Under the pieces are notes generated by a model. It had not been told where the DNA came from. It worked only from the letters and a program-made list of their open reading frames with translations, and made no database searches. A program made the translations under genes and the position numbers. Positions 1 through 9,614 of a DNA stretch of 64,000 nt are shown here, piece after piece (positions within the stretch are counted from its first letter, which is position 1; the number at the start of each line of letters is the position of its first letter). The stretch comes from Azospirillum humicireducens (GTDB taxonomy: Bacteria; Pseudomonadota; Alphaproteobacteria; Azospirillales; Azospirillaceae): NCBI RefSeq assembly GCF_001639105.2, contig NZ_CP015285.1:1232501-1296500 (forward strand), written 5' to 3'.

Positions 1-256
1 AGGTACGGACGCCATTCGCGAAGCCGGCGATGGCGCTCATGTCCTTCTCGATCTCCTGGCGCGGCACCACCGGCTGGTGGTTGGGATCGTAGCTGCGGCC
101 CGAAGGCGAGTAGGACACCGATTCGATACGGCCGGGCTCCGCCTCCACCGGCGTCGGCGCGTTGCGCCAGGACCAGAAGGACGCGTGGCCGGCGGTCACG
201 GCCAGCAGTGCGGCGGCGATGGCTGCGCGCCGGATCGAGTTCTTCGGGTTGCTCAT
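1..256 (-). CDS. GH17-like / beta-glucan-associated protein, 5' part only
   Basis: This is the first 85 codons of a gene that runs off the left edge of the window. The product begins MSNPKNSIRRAAIAAALLAV, a basic start followed by a hydrophobic segment that suits a signal peptide or membrane anchor. It is followed by 'SVSYSPSGRSYDPNHQP' and 'EIEKDMSAIAGFANGVRT'. The order 'sYSP...Q...I..Dm..la.....vRT' resembles the N-terminal strand and helix of glycoside hydrolase family 17-like proteins linked to beta-glucan synthesis. The family call is inferred from this short stretch. The catalytic residues lie outside the window. The gene is divergent from the small gene at 444. Confidence 0.5.
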   Translation of the reverse strand, partial: MSNPKNSIRRAAIAAALLAVTAGHASFWSWRNAPTPVEAEPGRIESVSYSPSGRSYDPNHQPVVPRQEIEKDMSAIAGFANGVRT

Positions 257-443
257 GGGGAGTTCGCGTTGCCCTGTTGCAGGGTGGCCGTTCGCCACCG
301 GACATCCGCACAAACGGACAGACCGACTTCCCTATTCCGTCACTTCCGAAAATTTTTTGTGCGGTGCAGAGAACGGAACCCCGGCAGGTGCTCTCTGTTG
401 GACAACGTCCGGTTCGAGACTCCAGAACAGCAGGAGAAGCCCC

Positions 444-659
444 ATGGCCACGCGCCACGAAGACAGCCCGGAGCACAAGAAGGCCCATGATCTGGCCGAG
501 CAGGCCCTGGACAAGGCCGCCGACGGCGATGCCCGTAAGGCGCGCGACCTGATCGAGGAAGCCAAGAGCATCGATCCGAAGATCGGCGAGGAAATGGCCC
601 GCGAGGCTGCCGAGGATCAGAAGAAGGCCGACAACTATGCCGGCAAGACCAACAAGTGA
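444..659 (+). CDS. Small charged hypothetical protein (71 aa)
   Basis: The product is a 71-residue soluble peptide rich in Lys, Glu, Asp and Ala. It contains 'HKKAHDLAEQALDKAADGDA' and 'ARDLIEEAKSIDP', which should form amphipathic helices. There is no signal peptide, membrane segment or cysteine. The ATG at 444 is chosen because AGGAG lies just upstream (about 432-436), while longer frames starting at 162 lack such a site. A strong hairpin follows at 668. I do not recognise a named family; small helical proteins of this kind are common in Rhodospirillales. The function is unknown. Confidence 0.7.
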   Translation: MATRHEDSPEHKKAHDLAEQALDKAADGDARKARDLIEEAKSIDPKIGEEMAREAAEDQKKADNYAGKTNK

Positions 660-667
660 TTGAAAAG

Positions 668-698
668 AACTCCCTCTCCCCACGCGGGAGAGGGAGTT
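668..698. terminator. Hairpin between convergent genes
   Basis: AACTCCCTCTCCC (668-680) pairs perfectly with GGGAGAGGGAGTT (686-698) over 13 bp with a 5-nt loop. It lies between the stop of the small plus-strand gene (659) and the stop of gcvPB (711), so it may serve both. Its CCCTCTCCC/GGGAGAGGG core recurs at 7386, 23988 and 61344. Confidence 0.65.
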
Positions 699-710
699 TG
701 GGGGTGGTCC

Positions 711-2282
711 TTACTCCGCCGCCAGAGCCTCCGCCGCGACCGGCGGCGTCCAGCGCAGGACCGGTTTGCGGGCCGCCGCAGTTTCGTCCAGGCGACGCCG
801 CGGCGTCAGGCGCGGAGCGGCCTGGAAGTAGGCGACATCGCCCGACTTGGCGCGCTCGGCCAGTGCCCGCAACGCATCGACGAACTGGTCGAGGCTGGCC
901 TTGCTCTCCGTCTCGGTCGGCTCGATCAGCAGGGCGCCGTGGACGACCAGCGGGAAATACATGGTCATCGGGTGGAAACCCTCGTCGATCAGCGCCTTCG
1001 CCATGTCGAGCGTGGTGACACCCGTTCCCTTCAGGAAACGGTCGTCGAACAGGCACTCGTGCATGCACGGTCCTTCGAAGGAAGCCGTCAACACGTCCTC
1101 CAGCCGCGCCATGACATAGTTGGCGTTCAGCACCGCGTCGCCGGAGGCCTGCCACAGCCCGTCGGCGCCGTGGCTCAGCATATAGGACAGCGCGCGGACG
1201 AACATGCCCATCTGGCCGTGGAAGGCCTTCATGCGGCCGAAGGCCGGGCCTTCGCCGGCGTTCTCGACCAGCGCGAAGCCGTCCTTGCCGTGGGTGACGT
1301 AGGGCACCGGGATGTAGGGCGCCAGCGACTCCGCGAACACCACCGGCCCCGACCCCGGACCGCCGCCGCCATGCGGGGTGGAGAAGGTCTTGTGCAGGTT
1401 GATGTGCATGACGTCGATGCCGAGATCGGCCGGACGGACCCGCCCGACGATGGCGTTGAAGTTGGCGCCGTCGCAGTAGAAATAGCCGCCGGCCGCATGC
1501 ACCGCCTCGGCGATCTCGATGATATCGCGCTCGAACAGGCCGCAGGTGTTGGGATTGGTCAGCATCAGCCCGGCCACGTCGGGGCCGAGCTTGGCCTTCA
1601 GCGCGTCCAGATCGACGCGGCCATCGGCGGTCGCCGGGATGGCATCGACGCTGTAGCCGCAGGCGGCTGCGGTCGCCGGGTTGGTGCCGTGGGCGCTTTC
1701 CGGCACCAGGATCTTGGTGCGGCCGCTGTCGCCCTTGGCCTCATGCGCGGCGCGGATCGCCATGATGCCGCACATCTCGCCATGGGCACCGGCGGCGGGC
1801 GCCAACGTCACCGCGGCCATGCCGGTCAGCGTCTTCAACCAATGGGCCAGCTGGTCCATCAGTTCCAGCGCACCCTGCACCGTGCTGACCGGCTGCAGCG
1901 GATGCACGTCGGAGAAGCCCGGAAGCCGCGCCATCTTCTCGTTCAGGCGCGGGTTGTGCTTCATCGTGCAGGAGCCGAGCGGATAGAAGCCGCTGTCGAT
2001 GGCGTAGTTCTTCTGCGACAGGCGGGTGTAGTGGCGGACCACCTGCGGCTCGGCGAGGCCGGGCAGCCCGACCCTGGCGCGCGGCTTCACCGCACCCAGG
2101 CGCGAGGCGACCTTCGGCACATCGGGCAGATCGACGCCGGTGCGGCCGGCACTGTCCTGTTCGAAGATCAGCGGCTCTTCGATCTGGAGACCGCGGTTGC
2201 CGGTGACGGTACCGGTCACGCCGTCGAACGAGGCGGCACCGGCCGGAATGGCCGACGGACGGCCCTGGTTGTTCATGCTCAT
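711..2282 (-). CDS. gcvPB: Glycine dehydrogenase (decarboxylating) subunit 2
   Basis: This is the C-terminal half of split glycine cleavage P protein. With GcvPA it forms the PLP enzyme that decarboxylates glycine and passes the aminomethyl group to lipoyl-GcvH. The 523-residue product contains '[20 protein letters not shown]', whose lysine is the PLP Schiff-base residue, and the family segment '[14 protein letters not shown]'. Its ATG overlaps the gcvPA stop in an ATGA junction (2279-2282), so the two subunits are probably translationally coupled. It is the last gene of gcvT-gcvH-gcvPA-gcvPB. Expression should follow the glycine riboswitch upstream of gcvT. The length fits the split-subunit family. 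Confidence 0.96.
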   Translation of the reverse strand: MSMNNQGRPSAIPAGAASFDGVTGTVTGNRGLQIEEPLIFEQDSAGRTGVDLPDVPKVASRLGAVKPRARVGLPGLAEPQVVRHYTRLSQKNYAIDSGFYPLGSCTMKHNPRLNEKMARLPGFSDVHPLQPVSTVQGALELMDQLAHWLKTLTGMAAVTLAPAAGAHGEMCGIMAIRAAHEAKGDSGRTKILVPESAHGTNPATAAACGYSVDAIPATADGRVDLDALKAKLGPDVAGLMLTNPNTCGLFERDIIEIAEAVHAAGGYFYCDGANFNAIVGRVRPADLGIDVMHINLHKTFSTPHGGGGPGSGPVVFAESLAPYIPVPYVTHGKDGFALVENAGEGPAFGRMKAFHGQMGMFVRALSYMLSHGADGLWQASGDAVLNANYVMARLEDVLTASFEGPCMHECLFDDRFLKGTGVTTLDMAKALIDEGFHPMTMYFPLVVHGALLIEPTETESKASLDQFVDALRALAERAKSGDVAYFQAAPRLTPRRRLDETAAARKPVLRWTPPVAAEALAAE

Positions 2283-3622
2283 GCCAGAACCTCACTCAGA
2301 GCGGCGGCGAAGGCGTCCATGTCGGCGTCGGTGTTGGTCTCGGTGACGGCGACCAGGAGAAGGTCTTCCATCTCGCCCGGATAGAGGCGCGACACCGGCA
2401 CGCCGCCCAGGATGCGGCGCTTGGCAAGCTCCTCGACCACCGCGGCGGCCGGCTTCGGCAGCTTGACGGTGAATTCGTTGAAGAAGCCGTCGTTCAGCAG
2501 CTCGACACCCGGTACCGCCGCCAGCTTGTCGGCCATCTGGACCGCCTTGGCATGGTTCAGCTGGGCCAACTGCGTGATCCCCGCCTCGCCCAGCAGGCTG
2601 ACATGGATCGAGAAGGCCAGCGCGCACAGGCCGGAGTTGGTGCAGATGTTCGAGGTCGCCTTCTCGCGGCGGATGTGCTGCTCGCGGGTGGAGAGCGTCA
2701 GCACGAAGCCGCGGCGGCCATCGGCATCCACCGTCTCGCCGCACAGGCGGCCCGGCATCTGGCGGACATATTTGTCCTTCACCGCGAACAGCCCGACATA
2801 GGGACCGCCGAAGTTCAGCGCGTTGCCGAAGGACTGGCCTTCCGCCGCCACAATGTCGGCACCCATGTCGCCCGGCGGCGTCAGCAGGCCGAGCGACAGC
2901 GCTTCCGTCACCACCACGATCAGCAGGGCGCCCTTGGCCTGGCAGGCGGCGGCAAGGTCGGTGTAGTCGCGGACATGGCCGAAAACGTCGGGGTTCTGAA
3001 CGACGACGCAGGACGTCTTGTCGTCGACCAGCGCCAGCAGATCCTCGCCGCCGGTCGGGGCGGCTGGCAAAGCGACAGCCTCGAACCCGATGAAGCGGGC
3101 GTCGGTGGTGGTCACGTCGCGGTAATGCGGGTGCAGGCCGCCGGACAGGATGGCCTTCTTCCGCCGGGTGACGCGGTTGGCCATCATGACGGCCTCGGCG
3201 CAGGAGGTGGCGCCGTCATACATCGAGGCGTTGGCCACATCCATGCCGGTCAGCAGCGCGACCTGGGTCTGGAATTCGAACAGGACCTGCAGCGTGCCCT
3301 GGCTCACCTCCGGCTGGTACGGCGTGTAGGCGGTGAGGAACTCGCCGCGCTGGACCAGATGATCGACGGTCGCCGGCACATGGTGGCGGTAGGCACCGGC
3401 GCCGAGGAAGCTCGGCACCGACCCCGCCGGGATGTTCTTCGCCGCCAGGGAGCCGAGCAGCCGTTCGACCTCAAGCTCGCCCATATGGTTGGGCAAGCCC
3501 CCGATCGGGCCGGCCAGACGGGCCGCCTTTGGAACATCGCGGAACAGGTCTTCGACCGATGTTGCGCGGACGGCCTCCAGCATGGACTGCCGGTCGGCCT
3601 CGGTCAGGGGCAGGTAACGCAT
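2279..3622 (-). CDS. gcvPA: Glycine dehydrogenase (decarboxylating) subunit 1
   Basis: This is the N-terminal half of the split P protein (447 aa). It starts [20 protein letters not shown]. It carries family segments '[18 protein letters not shown]', '[20 protein letters not shown]' and '[20 protein letters not shown]'. It lacks the PLP lysine, which is supplied by GcvPB. Its stop overlaps the gcvPB start by 4 bp, and it begins one base after the gcvH stop codon. The pair catalyses the first step of glycine cleavage in the cytoplasm. The split form, rather than one protein of about 950 aa, is a recognised alternative architecture. Confidence 0.96.
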   Translation of the reverse strand: MRYLPLTEADRQSMLEAVRATSVEDLFRDVPKAARLAGPIGGLPNHMGELEVERLLGSLAAKNIPAGSVPSFLGAGAYRHHVPATVDHLVQRGEFLTAYTPYQPEVSQGTLQVLFEFQTQVALLTGMDVANASMYDGATSCAEAVMMANRVTRRKKAILSGGLHPHYRDVTTTDARFIGFEAVALPAAPTGGEDLLALVDDKTSCVVVQNPDVFGHVRDYTDLAAACQAKGALLIVVVTEALSLGLLTPPGDMGADIVAAEGQSFGNALNFGGPYVGLFAVKDKYVRQMPGRLCGETVDADGRRGFVLTLSTREQHIRREKATSNICTNSGLCALAFSIHVSLLGEAGITQLAQLNHAKAVQMADKLAAVPGVELLNDGFFNEFTVKLPKPAAAVVEELAKRRILGGVPVSRLYPGEMEDLLLVAVTETNTDADMDAFAAALSEVLA

Positions 3623-3623
3623 G

Positions 3624-3998
3624 TTAGTGGGATTCCTCCACGAAGGCCTTGTAGGCCGATTCGTCCATCAGACCATCGAGTTCGGAGGCGTCCTTCAACT
3701 GGATCTTGAAGAACCAGCCCTCACCCTCGGCGGCGCTGTTGACCATCGACGGATCGTCCACCAGGGCCTGATTGGCCTCGATGACGGTGCCGGAGACCGG
3801 AGCGTAGACGTCGCTGGCCGCCTTCACCGATTCGACGACGGCGGCTTCCTTGCCCTGCTCCAGCACGCGGCCGGCCTCGGGAAGCTCGACGAACACCACA
3901 TCGCCCAGCTGGCTCTGGGCGAAATCGGAGACGCCGACGGTGGCGACGTCGCCGTCGACCTGAACCCACTCGTGGTCCTTGGTGTATTTCTTGGTCAT
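3624..3998 (-). CDS. gcvH: Glycine cleavage system H protein
   Basis: This is the lipoylated carrier that shuttles the aminomethyl group from P protein to T protein and is then reoxidised by lipoamide dehydrogenase. The 124-residue protein begins [17 protein letters not shown] and has the lipoyl-domain core with lipoylation site K59 in '[17 protein letters not shown]'. The length is normal for the family. It is the second gene of the operon, with about 50 bp to gcvT upstream and one base to gcvPA downstream. No lipoamide dehydrogenase gene lies in the window, so L protein must be encoded elsewhere. Confidence 0.97.
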   Translation of the reverse strand: MTKKYTKDHEWVQVDGDVATVGVSDFAQSQLGDVVFVELPEAGRVLEQGKEAAVVESVKAASDVYAPVSGTVIEANQALVDDPSMVNSAAEGEGWFFKIQLKDASELDGLMDESAYKAFVEESH

Positions 3999-4049
3999 CT
4001 GAAGGGTTCCCTGTTCGAAACGTTGCTTGCGGTTGGAAGAACCGGAGCG

Positions 4050-5162
4050 TCAGCCCCGGTAATAGCGTTGCGGCACGAAGGGCGTGGCGGCGACGCGGGC
4101 GGGCAGCGGCTTGCCGCGCACCACCAGCGTCAGCGGCGTGCCCACCGCCGAATGCGCGATGTCGACATAGCCCATGGCCACCGGCGCCCCGGCGGTCGGG
4201 CCGAAGCCGCCGCTGGTGATCTCGCCGATGCGGTTGCCGTCGGCATCCTGGATTTCGGTGTGCTCGCGGGCCGGCTGGCGGCCTTCCGGCTGGATGCCGA
4301 CACGGCGGCGAGACGCGCCCTCGGTCAGCTGCCGGTGGATGATGTCATAGCCGGGGAAACCGCCCTCGGCGCGGCGGCGCTTCGGCAGCGTCCATTCCAG
4401 CGCGCCGTCCACCGGCGTCGTGGCGGTGTCGATGTCATGGCCGTAGAGGCAAAGCCCGGCCTCCAGCCGCAGCGAGTCGCGGGCGCCGAGCCCGATCGCC
4501 TCGACCTCCGATTCGGCCAGCAGGGCGCGGGCGATCATCTCGGCATCGGCCTTGTCGCAGGAAATCTCGTAGCCGTCCTCGCCGGTGTAGCCGGACCGGG
4601 TCAGGATCACCGGCACGCCCTTGAAGCTGGCGGACAGGTAGCTCATGAACTTCATGGTGGCGGCTTCCGGGACGAAACGGGCCATCACCTCGGCCGCCAT
4701 CGGACCCTGGAGCGCCATCAGCGCCAGATCGTCCAGCAGTTCCACCTCGGCCTTGCCGGCCAGCTTCTCGCGCAGATGGGCGACGTCCTGCTCCTTGCAG
4801 GCGGCATTCACCACCAGGAACAGATGGTCGCCGGCATTGGTCACCATCAGGTCGTCGAGGATGCCGCCCTGTTCGTTCAGGAACAGCGTGTAGCGCATGC
4901 GGCCCTGGGCCAGCCCCTTGATGTCGCCGGGAACCAGCGTTTCCAAGGCGGCGGCAGGATCGGCGCCGGTCAGGCGGACCTGCCCCATGTGGGACACGTC
5001 GAACAGCCCGGCCTTCTCGCGGGTGTGCTGGTGTTCCTTGAGAATGCCGAGGGGATACTGCACCGGCATGTCATAGCCGGCGAAGGGGACCATGCGGGCG
5101 CCAAGCTCGACATGGAGCGCGTGCAGCGGGGTGGTCTTGAGAGCGGTTGCGGCCTCGGTCAC
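4050..5162 (-). CDS. gcvT: Aminomethyltransferase (glycine cleavage T protein)
   Basis: GcvT transfers the methylene group from H protein to tetrahydrofolate and releases ammonia. I place the start at a GTG (5162-5160) because GGAGGA lies 5 nt upstream (5173-5168). The longer frame to 5246 would read into the riboswitch. The resulting 370-residue protein begins (V)TEAATALKTTPLHALHVELG and carries 'MVPFAGYDMPVQYPLG', 'FDVSHMGQVRLTG' and 'SGYTGEDGYEI', all typical of the GcvT folate-binding fold. It is the first gene of the gcv operon. A tandem glycine riboswitch fills most of its leader. Confidence 0.95.
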   Translation of the reverse strand: MTEAATALKTTPLHALHVELGARMVPFAGYDMPVQYPLGILKEHQHTREKAGLFDVSHMGQVRLTGADPAAALETLVPGDIKGLAQGRMRYTLFLNEQGGILDDLMVTNAGDHLFLVVNAACKEQDVAHLREKLAGKAEVELLDDLALMALQGPMAAEVMARFVPEAATMKFMSYLSASFKGVPVILTRSGYTGEDGYEISCDKADAEMIARALLAESEVEAIGLGARDSLRLEAGLCLYGHDIDTATTPVDGALEWTLPKRRRAEGGFPGYDIIHRQLTEGASRRRVGIQPEGRQPAREHTEIQDADGNRIGEITSGGFGPTAGAPVAMGYVDIAHSAVGTPLTLVVRGKPLPARVAATPFVPQRYYRG

Positions 5163-5215
5163 GCGGGTCCTCCGACAGGGTTCTAGCGCCCACGCCGGGA
5201 TCGGCGCAGGAAGCT

Positions 5216-5444
5216 GCCCCCTCTGTCTTGGACCTGAGAGATTCACCGCCGCCCGGTCGAGCCGGGCACCCGGTTTACTCCTTCGGTGAGTCGCGGCGAC
5301 TGGGCGCCGAGGCTGCTTTCCAGAGTTGCCTTATCCCCTTGCGGTCCTTTTGCCTGAGAGTTTCCGGGGGCGGTTGCTCCTTCGGCGCCGCCTGCGGACC
5401 TGTCGATTTACGACAAGCTCACAAGCGATCTCTCCCGCGAGGGA
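5216..5444 (-). promoter_or_regulatory. Tandem glycine riboswitch controlling the gcv operon
   Basis: On the minus strand two glycine aptamers stand in series. The first has GGGAGAGAT, GCCGAAGGAGCAACC and CTCTCAGGCAAAAGGACC. The second has CACCGAAGGAGTAAACCGG, AATCTCTCAGG and GACAGAGGGGGC. These are the conserved CCGAAGGAG and CTCTCAGG modules of the glycine riboswitch class. The second aptamer ends about 50 nt before the GTG of gcvT. The class usually activates gcv genes when glycine is bound. Which expression platform is used (terminator or ribosome-site masking) was not resolved here. Confidence 0.94.
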
Positions 5445-5463
5445 TCATCGGCGTGATGGCGGC

Positions 5464-5492
5464 ACAGTGTCGCGAATAGACAGGTTTGTCAA
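5464..5492 (-). promoter_or_regulatory. Possible promoter of the gcv operon
   Basis: On the minus strand TTGACA (5492-5487) is followed after 17 nt by CACTGT (5469-5464). The -35 is perfect but the -10 is weak. The position about 20 nt upstream of the riboswitch start is right for a gcv promoter. Inference only. Confidence 0.4.
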
Positions 5493-5528
5493 TCGACGGA
5501 TCGGGTCCGCTCTGTCCTCTCATCGGCC

Positions 5529-5608
5529 GTCATCCCCGCGAAGGCGGGGATCCAGACCATGCAGCCAAGCATTTGATGCGGCTGGATTCCCGCCTTCGCG
5601 GGATTGAC
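5529..5608. repeat. REP-like interrupted palindrome
   Basis: The left arm GTCATCCCCGCGAAGGCGGG plus GATCCAG (5529-5555) is the near-perfect reverse complement of the right arm 5582-5608 (CTGGATTCCCGCC, then TTCGCGGGATTGAC). About 26 bp separate the arms. This sequence type (ATCCCCGCGAAGGCGGGGAT) is a widely dispersed intergenic palindrome in proteobacterial genomes. It lies between the divergent-side leader of gcvT and the 3' end of the lipoprotein gene. No second copy was seen in the window. Confidence 0.75.
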
Positions 5609-5636
5609 GGTCGACAAAGCGCAGAAACGATCCGCC

Positions 5637-6233
5637 TTACTTCTTAACCTGCGTCCGGTTGAAGTTCAGCTGTTCCGGCGTCAACTGGAAGCCGAGATAG
5701 ATCTTCCAGTCCTTGGCGTTGCCATCCTTGGGCAGTGGAATCTTCGGGGCCAGCTCTTCCCTGGTGCCGGCGCGCGGCTGGCCGGGAACGAAGGTCACGT
5801 CGGTGTCGAAATAGGCCTTCGACACCAGCGTTTCGTCCGGCTTGGCGATGGCAACGAAATACTGGTACTTGGCGGTGTTGCCCTGAAGAGCCGGGCCGCG
5901 CTCGGCGACCAGGAAGACGTTCACGTTCACCGTGACGCCGGCGCTGGTGTATTCGCAGTTGCCGGTGTAGTCGGTCAGGGCGGCGCGCGACTCCAGATCG
6001 GTCAGATCCTTCCCGCCGGGGCGGAAGACCGTCACCTCCTGCAGGTCGCGGACGATATTGACCTTCGGGCAGGCCAGCGCCGCGTCCGCCGGGTTGTTCG
6101 ATCCCATGCCGGAACAGCCGGACAGCACCGCGACGGCCCCGGCGGCAAGCAGCGCAGGGCGGCTCTTACGCATCAGGGACGCCAGCGGGCTTTTCCGGGC
6201 GGGGGTTCCTAGTTTACGGTCGCGGCGGTCCAT
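5637..6233 (-). CDS. Putative lipoprotein
   Basis: The product contains MRKSRPALLAAGAVAVLSGC, a basic n-region, a hydrophobic stretch and the lipobox L-S-G-C. It is therefore expected to be lipidated and exported. The mature part (about 150 aa) includes 'NIVRDLQEVTVFRPGGKDLT', 'CEYTSAGVTVNVNVFLVAER' and 'YQYFVAIAKPDETLVSKAYF'. This looks like a beta-rich periplasmic domain with one further cysteine. I do not recognise a characterised function. The ATG at 6233 gives 198 aa; an internal ATG at 6173 would start exactly at the signal peptide and may be the true start, since neither has a clear ribosome site. It is divergent from ispH. Confidence 0.7.
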   Translation of the reverse strand: MDRRDRKLGTPARKSPLASLMRKSRPALLAAGAVAVLSGCSGMGSNNPADAALACPKVNIVRDLQEVTVFRPGGKDLTDLESRAALTDYTGNCEYTSAGVTVNVNVFLVAERGPALQGNTAKYQYFVAIAKPDETLVSKAYFDTDVTFVPGQPRAGTREELAPKIPLPKDGNAKDWKIYLGFQLTPEQLNFNRTQVKK

Positions 6234-6386
6234 CGGTTCGGCCTGATCGGTTAACGGGCTGTTGGATCGCGACTTTAGTGTCCCAGCTTGACCGGCACAA
6301 GACCGCGCGGCGGTTCTATCCCTTGCGACGGTTCGGCACAGGGCCACCTTAGGGCACGTCTTCCATGCAAGGGCGGAACAGCGCAT

Positions 6387-7364
6387 ATGACCACCACCCA
6401 TTCCCCGGCCCTCCAGCCCTTGACGATCCTGCTGGCCGCACCGCGCGGTTTCTGCGCCGGTGTCGACCGGGCGATCCAGATCGTCGAGACGGCGCTCGAC
6501 CGCTTCGGGGCGCCCGTCTATGTCCGGCACGAGATCGTCCACAACCGATTCGTGGTCGAGAACCTGGAAGCCAAGGGCGCCATCTTCGTCGATGAACTGA
6601 CCGAGGTGCCGGATGGCCGCCCCGTGGTGTTTTCCGCCCATGGCGTGCCGAAATCGGTGCCGCAGGCGGCGGAGGCGCGCGGCCTGTTCTATCTCGACGC
6701 CACCTGCCCGCTGGTCAGCAAGGTCCACCGCGAGGCCGAACGCCATTTCGAGGAAGGCCGCCAGATCGTGCTGATCGGTCACGCCGGGCATCCGGAGGTG
6801 ATCGGCACCATGGGGCAGTTGCCGGAGGGGGCGGTCGTGCTGGTGGAGACGGTGGCCGACGTCGCGACACTTGAGGTGAGCGATCCGGACAACCTCGCCT
6901 ACGCCACCCAGACCACCCTGTCGGTCGACGAGACGACGGAGATTCTGGCAGCCCTGCAGGCCCGTTACCCCGCCATCGCCGGGCCGAAGAAGGAGGATAT
7001 CTGCTACGCCACCACCAACCGTCAGGCGGCGGTGAAGGCCATCGCGCCGAAGGTGGAGGCGCTGCTGGTGCTGGGGGCGCCGAACTCGTCCAACTCCAAG
7101 CGGCTGGTTGAGGTGGCGAAGACCCATGGCTGCCCGACAGCCCATCTGGTCCAGCGCGCCGCCGATATCGACTGGAGCGCACTGGCCGGTGTCTCCCGGC
7201 TCGGCATCACCGCCGGCGCGTCGGCCCCGGAAGTCCTGGTGGAGGAAGTGATCGAGGCGGCACGCGCGCGGTTCGACGTGACGGTGGAGGAACTGCGCAC
7301 CGCGACCGAGAACATCGTGTTCAAGCTGCCGCGCGCGTTATCGGTGGAGCGGGAAACGGTTTGA
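6387..7364 (+). CDS. ispH: 4-hydroxy-3-methylbut-2-enyl diphosphate reductase
   Basis: This is the last enzyme of the MEP isoprenoid pathway. It reduces HMBPP to IPP and DMAPP with an iron-sulfur cluster. The 325-aa product has the three cluster cysteines C23 ('APRGFCAGV'), C107 ('DATCPLVSK') and C206 ('[11 protein letters not shown]'). It also has '[12 protein letters not shown]', '[10 protein letters not shown]' and '[10 protein letters not shown]', all diagnostic of IspH. The start is the ATG at 6387 (GGGCGG upstream), because the frame's upstream extension has no family similarity. It is a monocistronic-looking gene, followed by a palindromic repeat. Confidence 0.97.
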   Translation: MTTTHSPALQPLTILLAAPRGFCAGVDRAIQIVETALDRFGAPVYVRHEIVHNRFVVENLEAKGAIFVDELTEVPDGRPVVFSAHGVPKSVPQAAEARGLFYLDATCPLVSKVHREAERHFEEGRQIVLIGHAGHPEVIGTMGQLPEGAVVLVETVADVATLEVSDPDNLAYATQTTLSVDETTEILAALQARYPAIAGPKKEDICYATTNRQAAVKAIAPKVEALLVLGAPNSSNSKRLVEVAKTHGCPTAHLVQRAADIDWSALAGVSRLGITAGASAPEVLVEEVIEAARARFDVTVEELRTATENIVFKLPRALSVERETV

Positions 7365-7385
7365 GAGAAGCTGACGGCAGCTTTT

Positions 7386-7510
7386 GCCCCCTCCCCATCC
7401 CTCCCCCGCCTACGGCGGTGGAGGGGGTAGGATGCTTGACAGGTGACGTTTACAAAAATGCGGCGGAGTTCCCTCTCCCGCCAAAGGCGGGGGAGGGTTA
7501 GGGAGGGGGC
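7386..7510. repeat. Intergenic palindromic repeat, copy 1
   Basis: About 125 bp are bounded by GCCCCCTCCC and GGGAGGGGGC inverted ends. Inside are two smaller hairpins: CCCTCCCCCGCC/GGCGGTGGAGGGG and CCCTCTCCCGCC-AAA-GGCGGGGGAGGG. The right end (TTAGGGAGGGGGC) recurs at 24076-24088. It starts 15 bp after the cobQ stop on the minus strand. It may act as a terminator or an mRNA 3' stabiliser. Confidence 0.75.
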
Positions 7511-7525
7511 ATCAGCACCGATACC

Positions 7526-8986
7526 TCACCCCTCCGCCACCGCCAGCAGCCCCTCCACATCCACCACGCACTCCAGGCGATCCGCGACCGCATCCAGCGC
7601 ACGCTCCACGGCCACCCCATAGGCCAACTCCGACCCGCCGCCCATTCCACGCAGATAGGCGGCGCGGAAGCCGTCGGCGCCGAACAGCCCGTGCAGGTAG
7701 CAGCCTGCGATCCGTCCGTCCGCCGACTCCGCGCCATCCGTCACCCCATCCTGAAGCTCCAGCATCGGCCTTGCCCGGTCCGGTCCGTCGGTGCGCCCCA
7801 TGTGCATCTCGTAGCCCGCCACCGCGGCGCCGGTGCGGCGCTCCCGGCCATGGGCTTCCTCCAGCACCTTGGGACCCTTCAGCACCGTCTCGACATCCAG
7901 CAGCCCAAGCCCTGCCGCCTCCCCCGCCGGTCCCTCGATGCCGTCGGGATCGGCGATGCGCCGCCCCAGCATCTGATAGCCGCCGCAGATCCCCAGCACC
8001 CGCCCGCCGCGCCGGCAATGGGCCAGCAGGTCGATGTCCCAGCCCTGCGCCCGCAGGAAGGCAAGGTCGGCAATCGTCGCCTTGGTGCCAGGCAGGATCA
8101 CCAGATCGGCATCGCCCGGCAGCGGCTGGCCCGGACGCACCATGGTCAGCGCGACGCCGGGCTCCTGCGCCAACGGGTCGAAATCGTCGAAGTTGGCGAT
8201 CCGCGACAGCATCGGCACGGCGATGCGCAGCGCCCCGTCGCCGGCCTCCCTCGGCCGGTCGAGCGCGACCGCATCCTCCGCCGGCAGGGTCGCCGCCTCC
8301 TTCAGCCAGGGCACCACGCCGAATCCACGCCAGCCGGTGTGGCTTTCGATGATCCGCAGCCCTTCATCGAACAGGCGAACATCACCGCGGAACTTATTGA
8401 TGATAAAGCCCTTGATACGCTCCTGCTCAGATTTCGGTAGAAGGGCGTGGGTGCCGACCAGACTGGCGATCACGCCGCCGCGGTCGATGTCGCCGACCAG
8501 CAGGACCGGCACGTCGGCGGCGGTGGCGAAGCCCATGTTGGCGATGTCGCCGGCCCGCAGATTGACCTCCGCCGGGCTGCCGGCGCCTTCCACCACCACG
8601 ATATCGGCCTCGGCGCGCAGCCGCTCGAAGCTGTCCAGGACGGTGCCCAGCAGTTCGCGCTTGCGCGCCTGATAGTCGGCGGCCCGCGCGGTGCCGACCA
8701 CCACGCCCCGCACCACGATCTGGCTGCCGACATCCGACTGCGGCTTCAGCAGCACCGGGTTCATGTGGACGCTGGGCACCACGCCGCAGGCGCGCGCCTG
8801 CAGCGCCTGGGCGCGACCGATTTCGCCGCCGTCGGCCGTGACCGCGGCGTTGTTGGACATGTTCTGCGGCTTGAACGGCCGGACGGTCAGTCCGCGCCGC
8901 ACCAGCGCCCGGCACAAACCCGCCACCAGCAGCGACTTGCCGACGTCGGAGCCGGTTCCCTGCAGCATGATCGCGCGCGATGGCAT
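7526..8986 (-). CDS. cobQ: Cobyric acid synthase (amidase)
   Basis: CobQ amidates adenosylcobyrinic a,c-diamide at four side chains in adenosylcobalamin synthesis, using glutamine and ATP. The 486-residue protein starts [20 protein letters not shown] with the dethiobiotin synthetase-like P-loop. It continues with '[15 protein letters not shown]', and '[14 protein letters not shown]'. It ends in a class I glutamine amidotransferase domain with nucleophile Cys in '[11 protein letters not shown]' and a conserved late histidine in 'CYLHGLFG'. It follows cobO by 4 bp in the run cupin-cobU-cobO-cobQ. No B12 riboswitch was found upstream of the run. Confidence 0.96.
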   Translation of the reverse strand: MPSRAIMLQGTGSDVGKSLLVAGLCRALVRRGLTVRPFKPQNMSNNAAVTADGGEIGRAQALQARACGVVPSVHMNPVLLKPQSDVGSQIVVRGVVVGTARAADYQARKRELLGTVLDSFERLRAEADIVVVEGAGSPAEVNLRAGDIANMGFATAADVPVLLVGDIDRGGVIASLVGTHALLPKSEQERIKGFIINKFRGDVRLFDEGLRIIESHTGWRGFGVVPWLKEAATLPAEDAVALDRPREAGDGALRIAVPMLSRIANFDDFDPLAQEPGVALTMVRPGQPLPGDADLVILPGTKATIADLAFLRAQGWDIDLLAHCRRGGRVLGICGGYQMLGRRIADPDGIEGPAGEAAGLGLLDVETVLKGPKVLEEAHGRERRTGAAVAGYEMHMGRTDGPDRARPMLELQDGVTDGAESADGRIAGCYLHGLFGADGFRAAYLRGMGGGSELAYGVAVERALDAVADRLECVVDVEGLLAVAEG

Positions 8987-8990
8987 CGCT

Positions 8991-9614
8991 TTAGAACTCG
9001 ATGCCGGCCTGGGCCTTCACCCCGGCCTCGAACGGATGCTTGACCAGCGTCATCTCGGTGACGAGGTCGGCGGCGGCGATCAGTTCCGGCTTGGCATTGC
9101 GGCCGGTGATGCAGACATGCAGGTCCGGCCGGCGGGCGGCCAGCGTCGCCAGCACCTCGTCCAGCGGCAGATACTCCATCCGCAGCACGATGTTCAGCTC
9201 GTCCAGCACGATCAGGCGATAGCGCGGGTCGGCCATCAGCTCCTTGGCCTTGGCCCAGGCGGCCTCGGCGGCGGCGATGTCGCGGGCGCGGTCCTGGGTG
9301 TCCCAGGTGAAGCCCTCGCCCATCGTGTGGAAATCGACCAGATCCTCGAAGCGCTCCAGCGCCACCGTCTCGCCGGTGGACCAGGCGCCCTTGACGAACT
9401 GCACCATGCCCACCCGCATGCCATGGCCGGCGGCGCGCATCATCAGGCCGAAGGCGGCGGTCGACTTGCCCTTGCCCTTGCCGGTGTGGACCATCAGCAG
9501 GCCCTTCTCCACCGTCTTGGAGGCGAGCGCCCGTTCCTGCAACGCCTTGCGCCGCTTCATCTTCTCGGCATGGCGGCGGTTCAGCTCGTCGGCATCGGCC
9601 GCGGTGTCGGTCAT
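8991..9614 (-). CDS. cobO: Cob(I)yrinic acid a,c-diamide adenosyltransferase
   Basis: CobO attaches the 5'-deoxyadenosyl group from ATP to the cobalt of the corrinoid. The 207-aa product has the CobA/CobO P-loop '[16 protein letters not shown]', then '[15 protein letters not shown]', and '[16 protein letters not shown]' as the Walker B region. The C-terminal '[16 protein letters not shown]' is typical of the family. Its ATG overlaps the cobU stop by 4 bp (9611-9614), and cobQ follows after 4 bp. The order CobO then CobQ matches the order of the two reactions. Confidence 0.96.
   Translation of the reverse strand: MTDTAADADELNRRHAEKMKRRKALQERALASKTVEKGLLMVHTGKGKGKSTAAFGLMMRAAGHGMRVGMVQFVKGAWSTGETVALERFEDLVDFHTMGEGFTWDTQDRARDIAAAEAAWAKAKELMADPRYRLIVLDELNIVLRMEYLPLDEVLATLAARRPDLHVCITGRNAKPELIAAADLVTEMTLVKHPFEAGVKAQAGIEF

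Noticed and set aside
660-2384. 574-codon plus-strand frame antisense to gcvPB
   Set aside because: It is an Arg/His/Ala-rich frame typical of GC-rich antisense DNA; gcvPB on the other strand is unmistakable. The same applies to similar long antisense frames opposite gcvT, gyrA, pyrG, purF and others.
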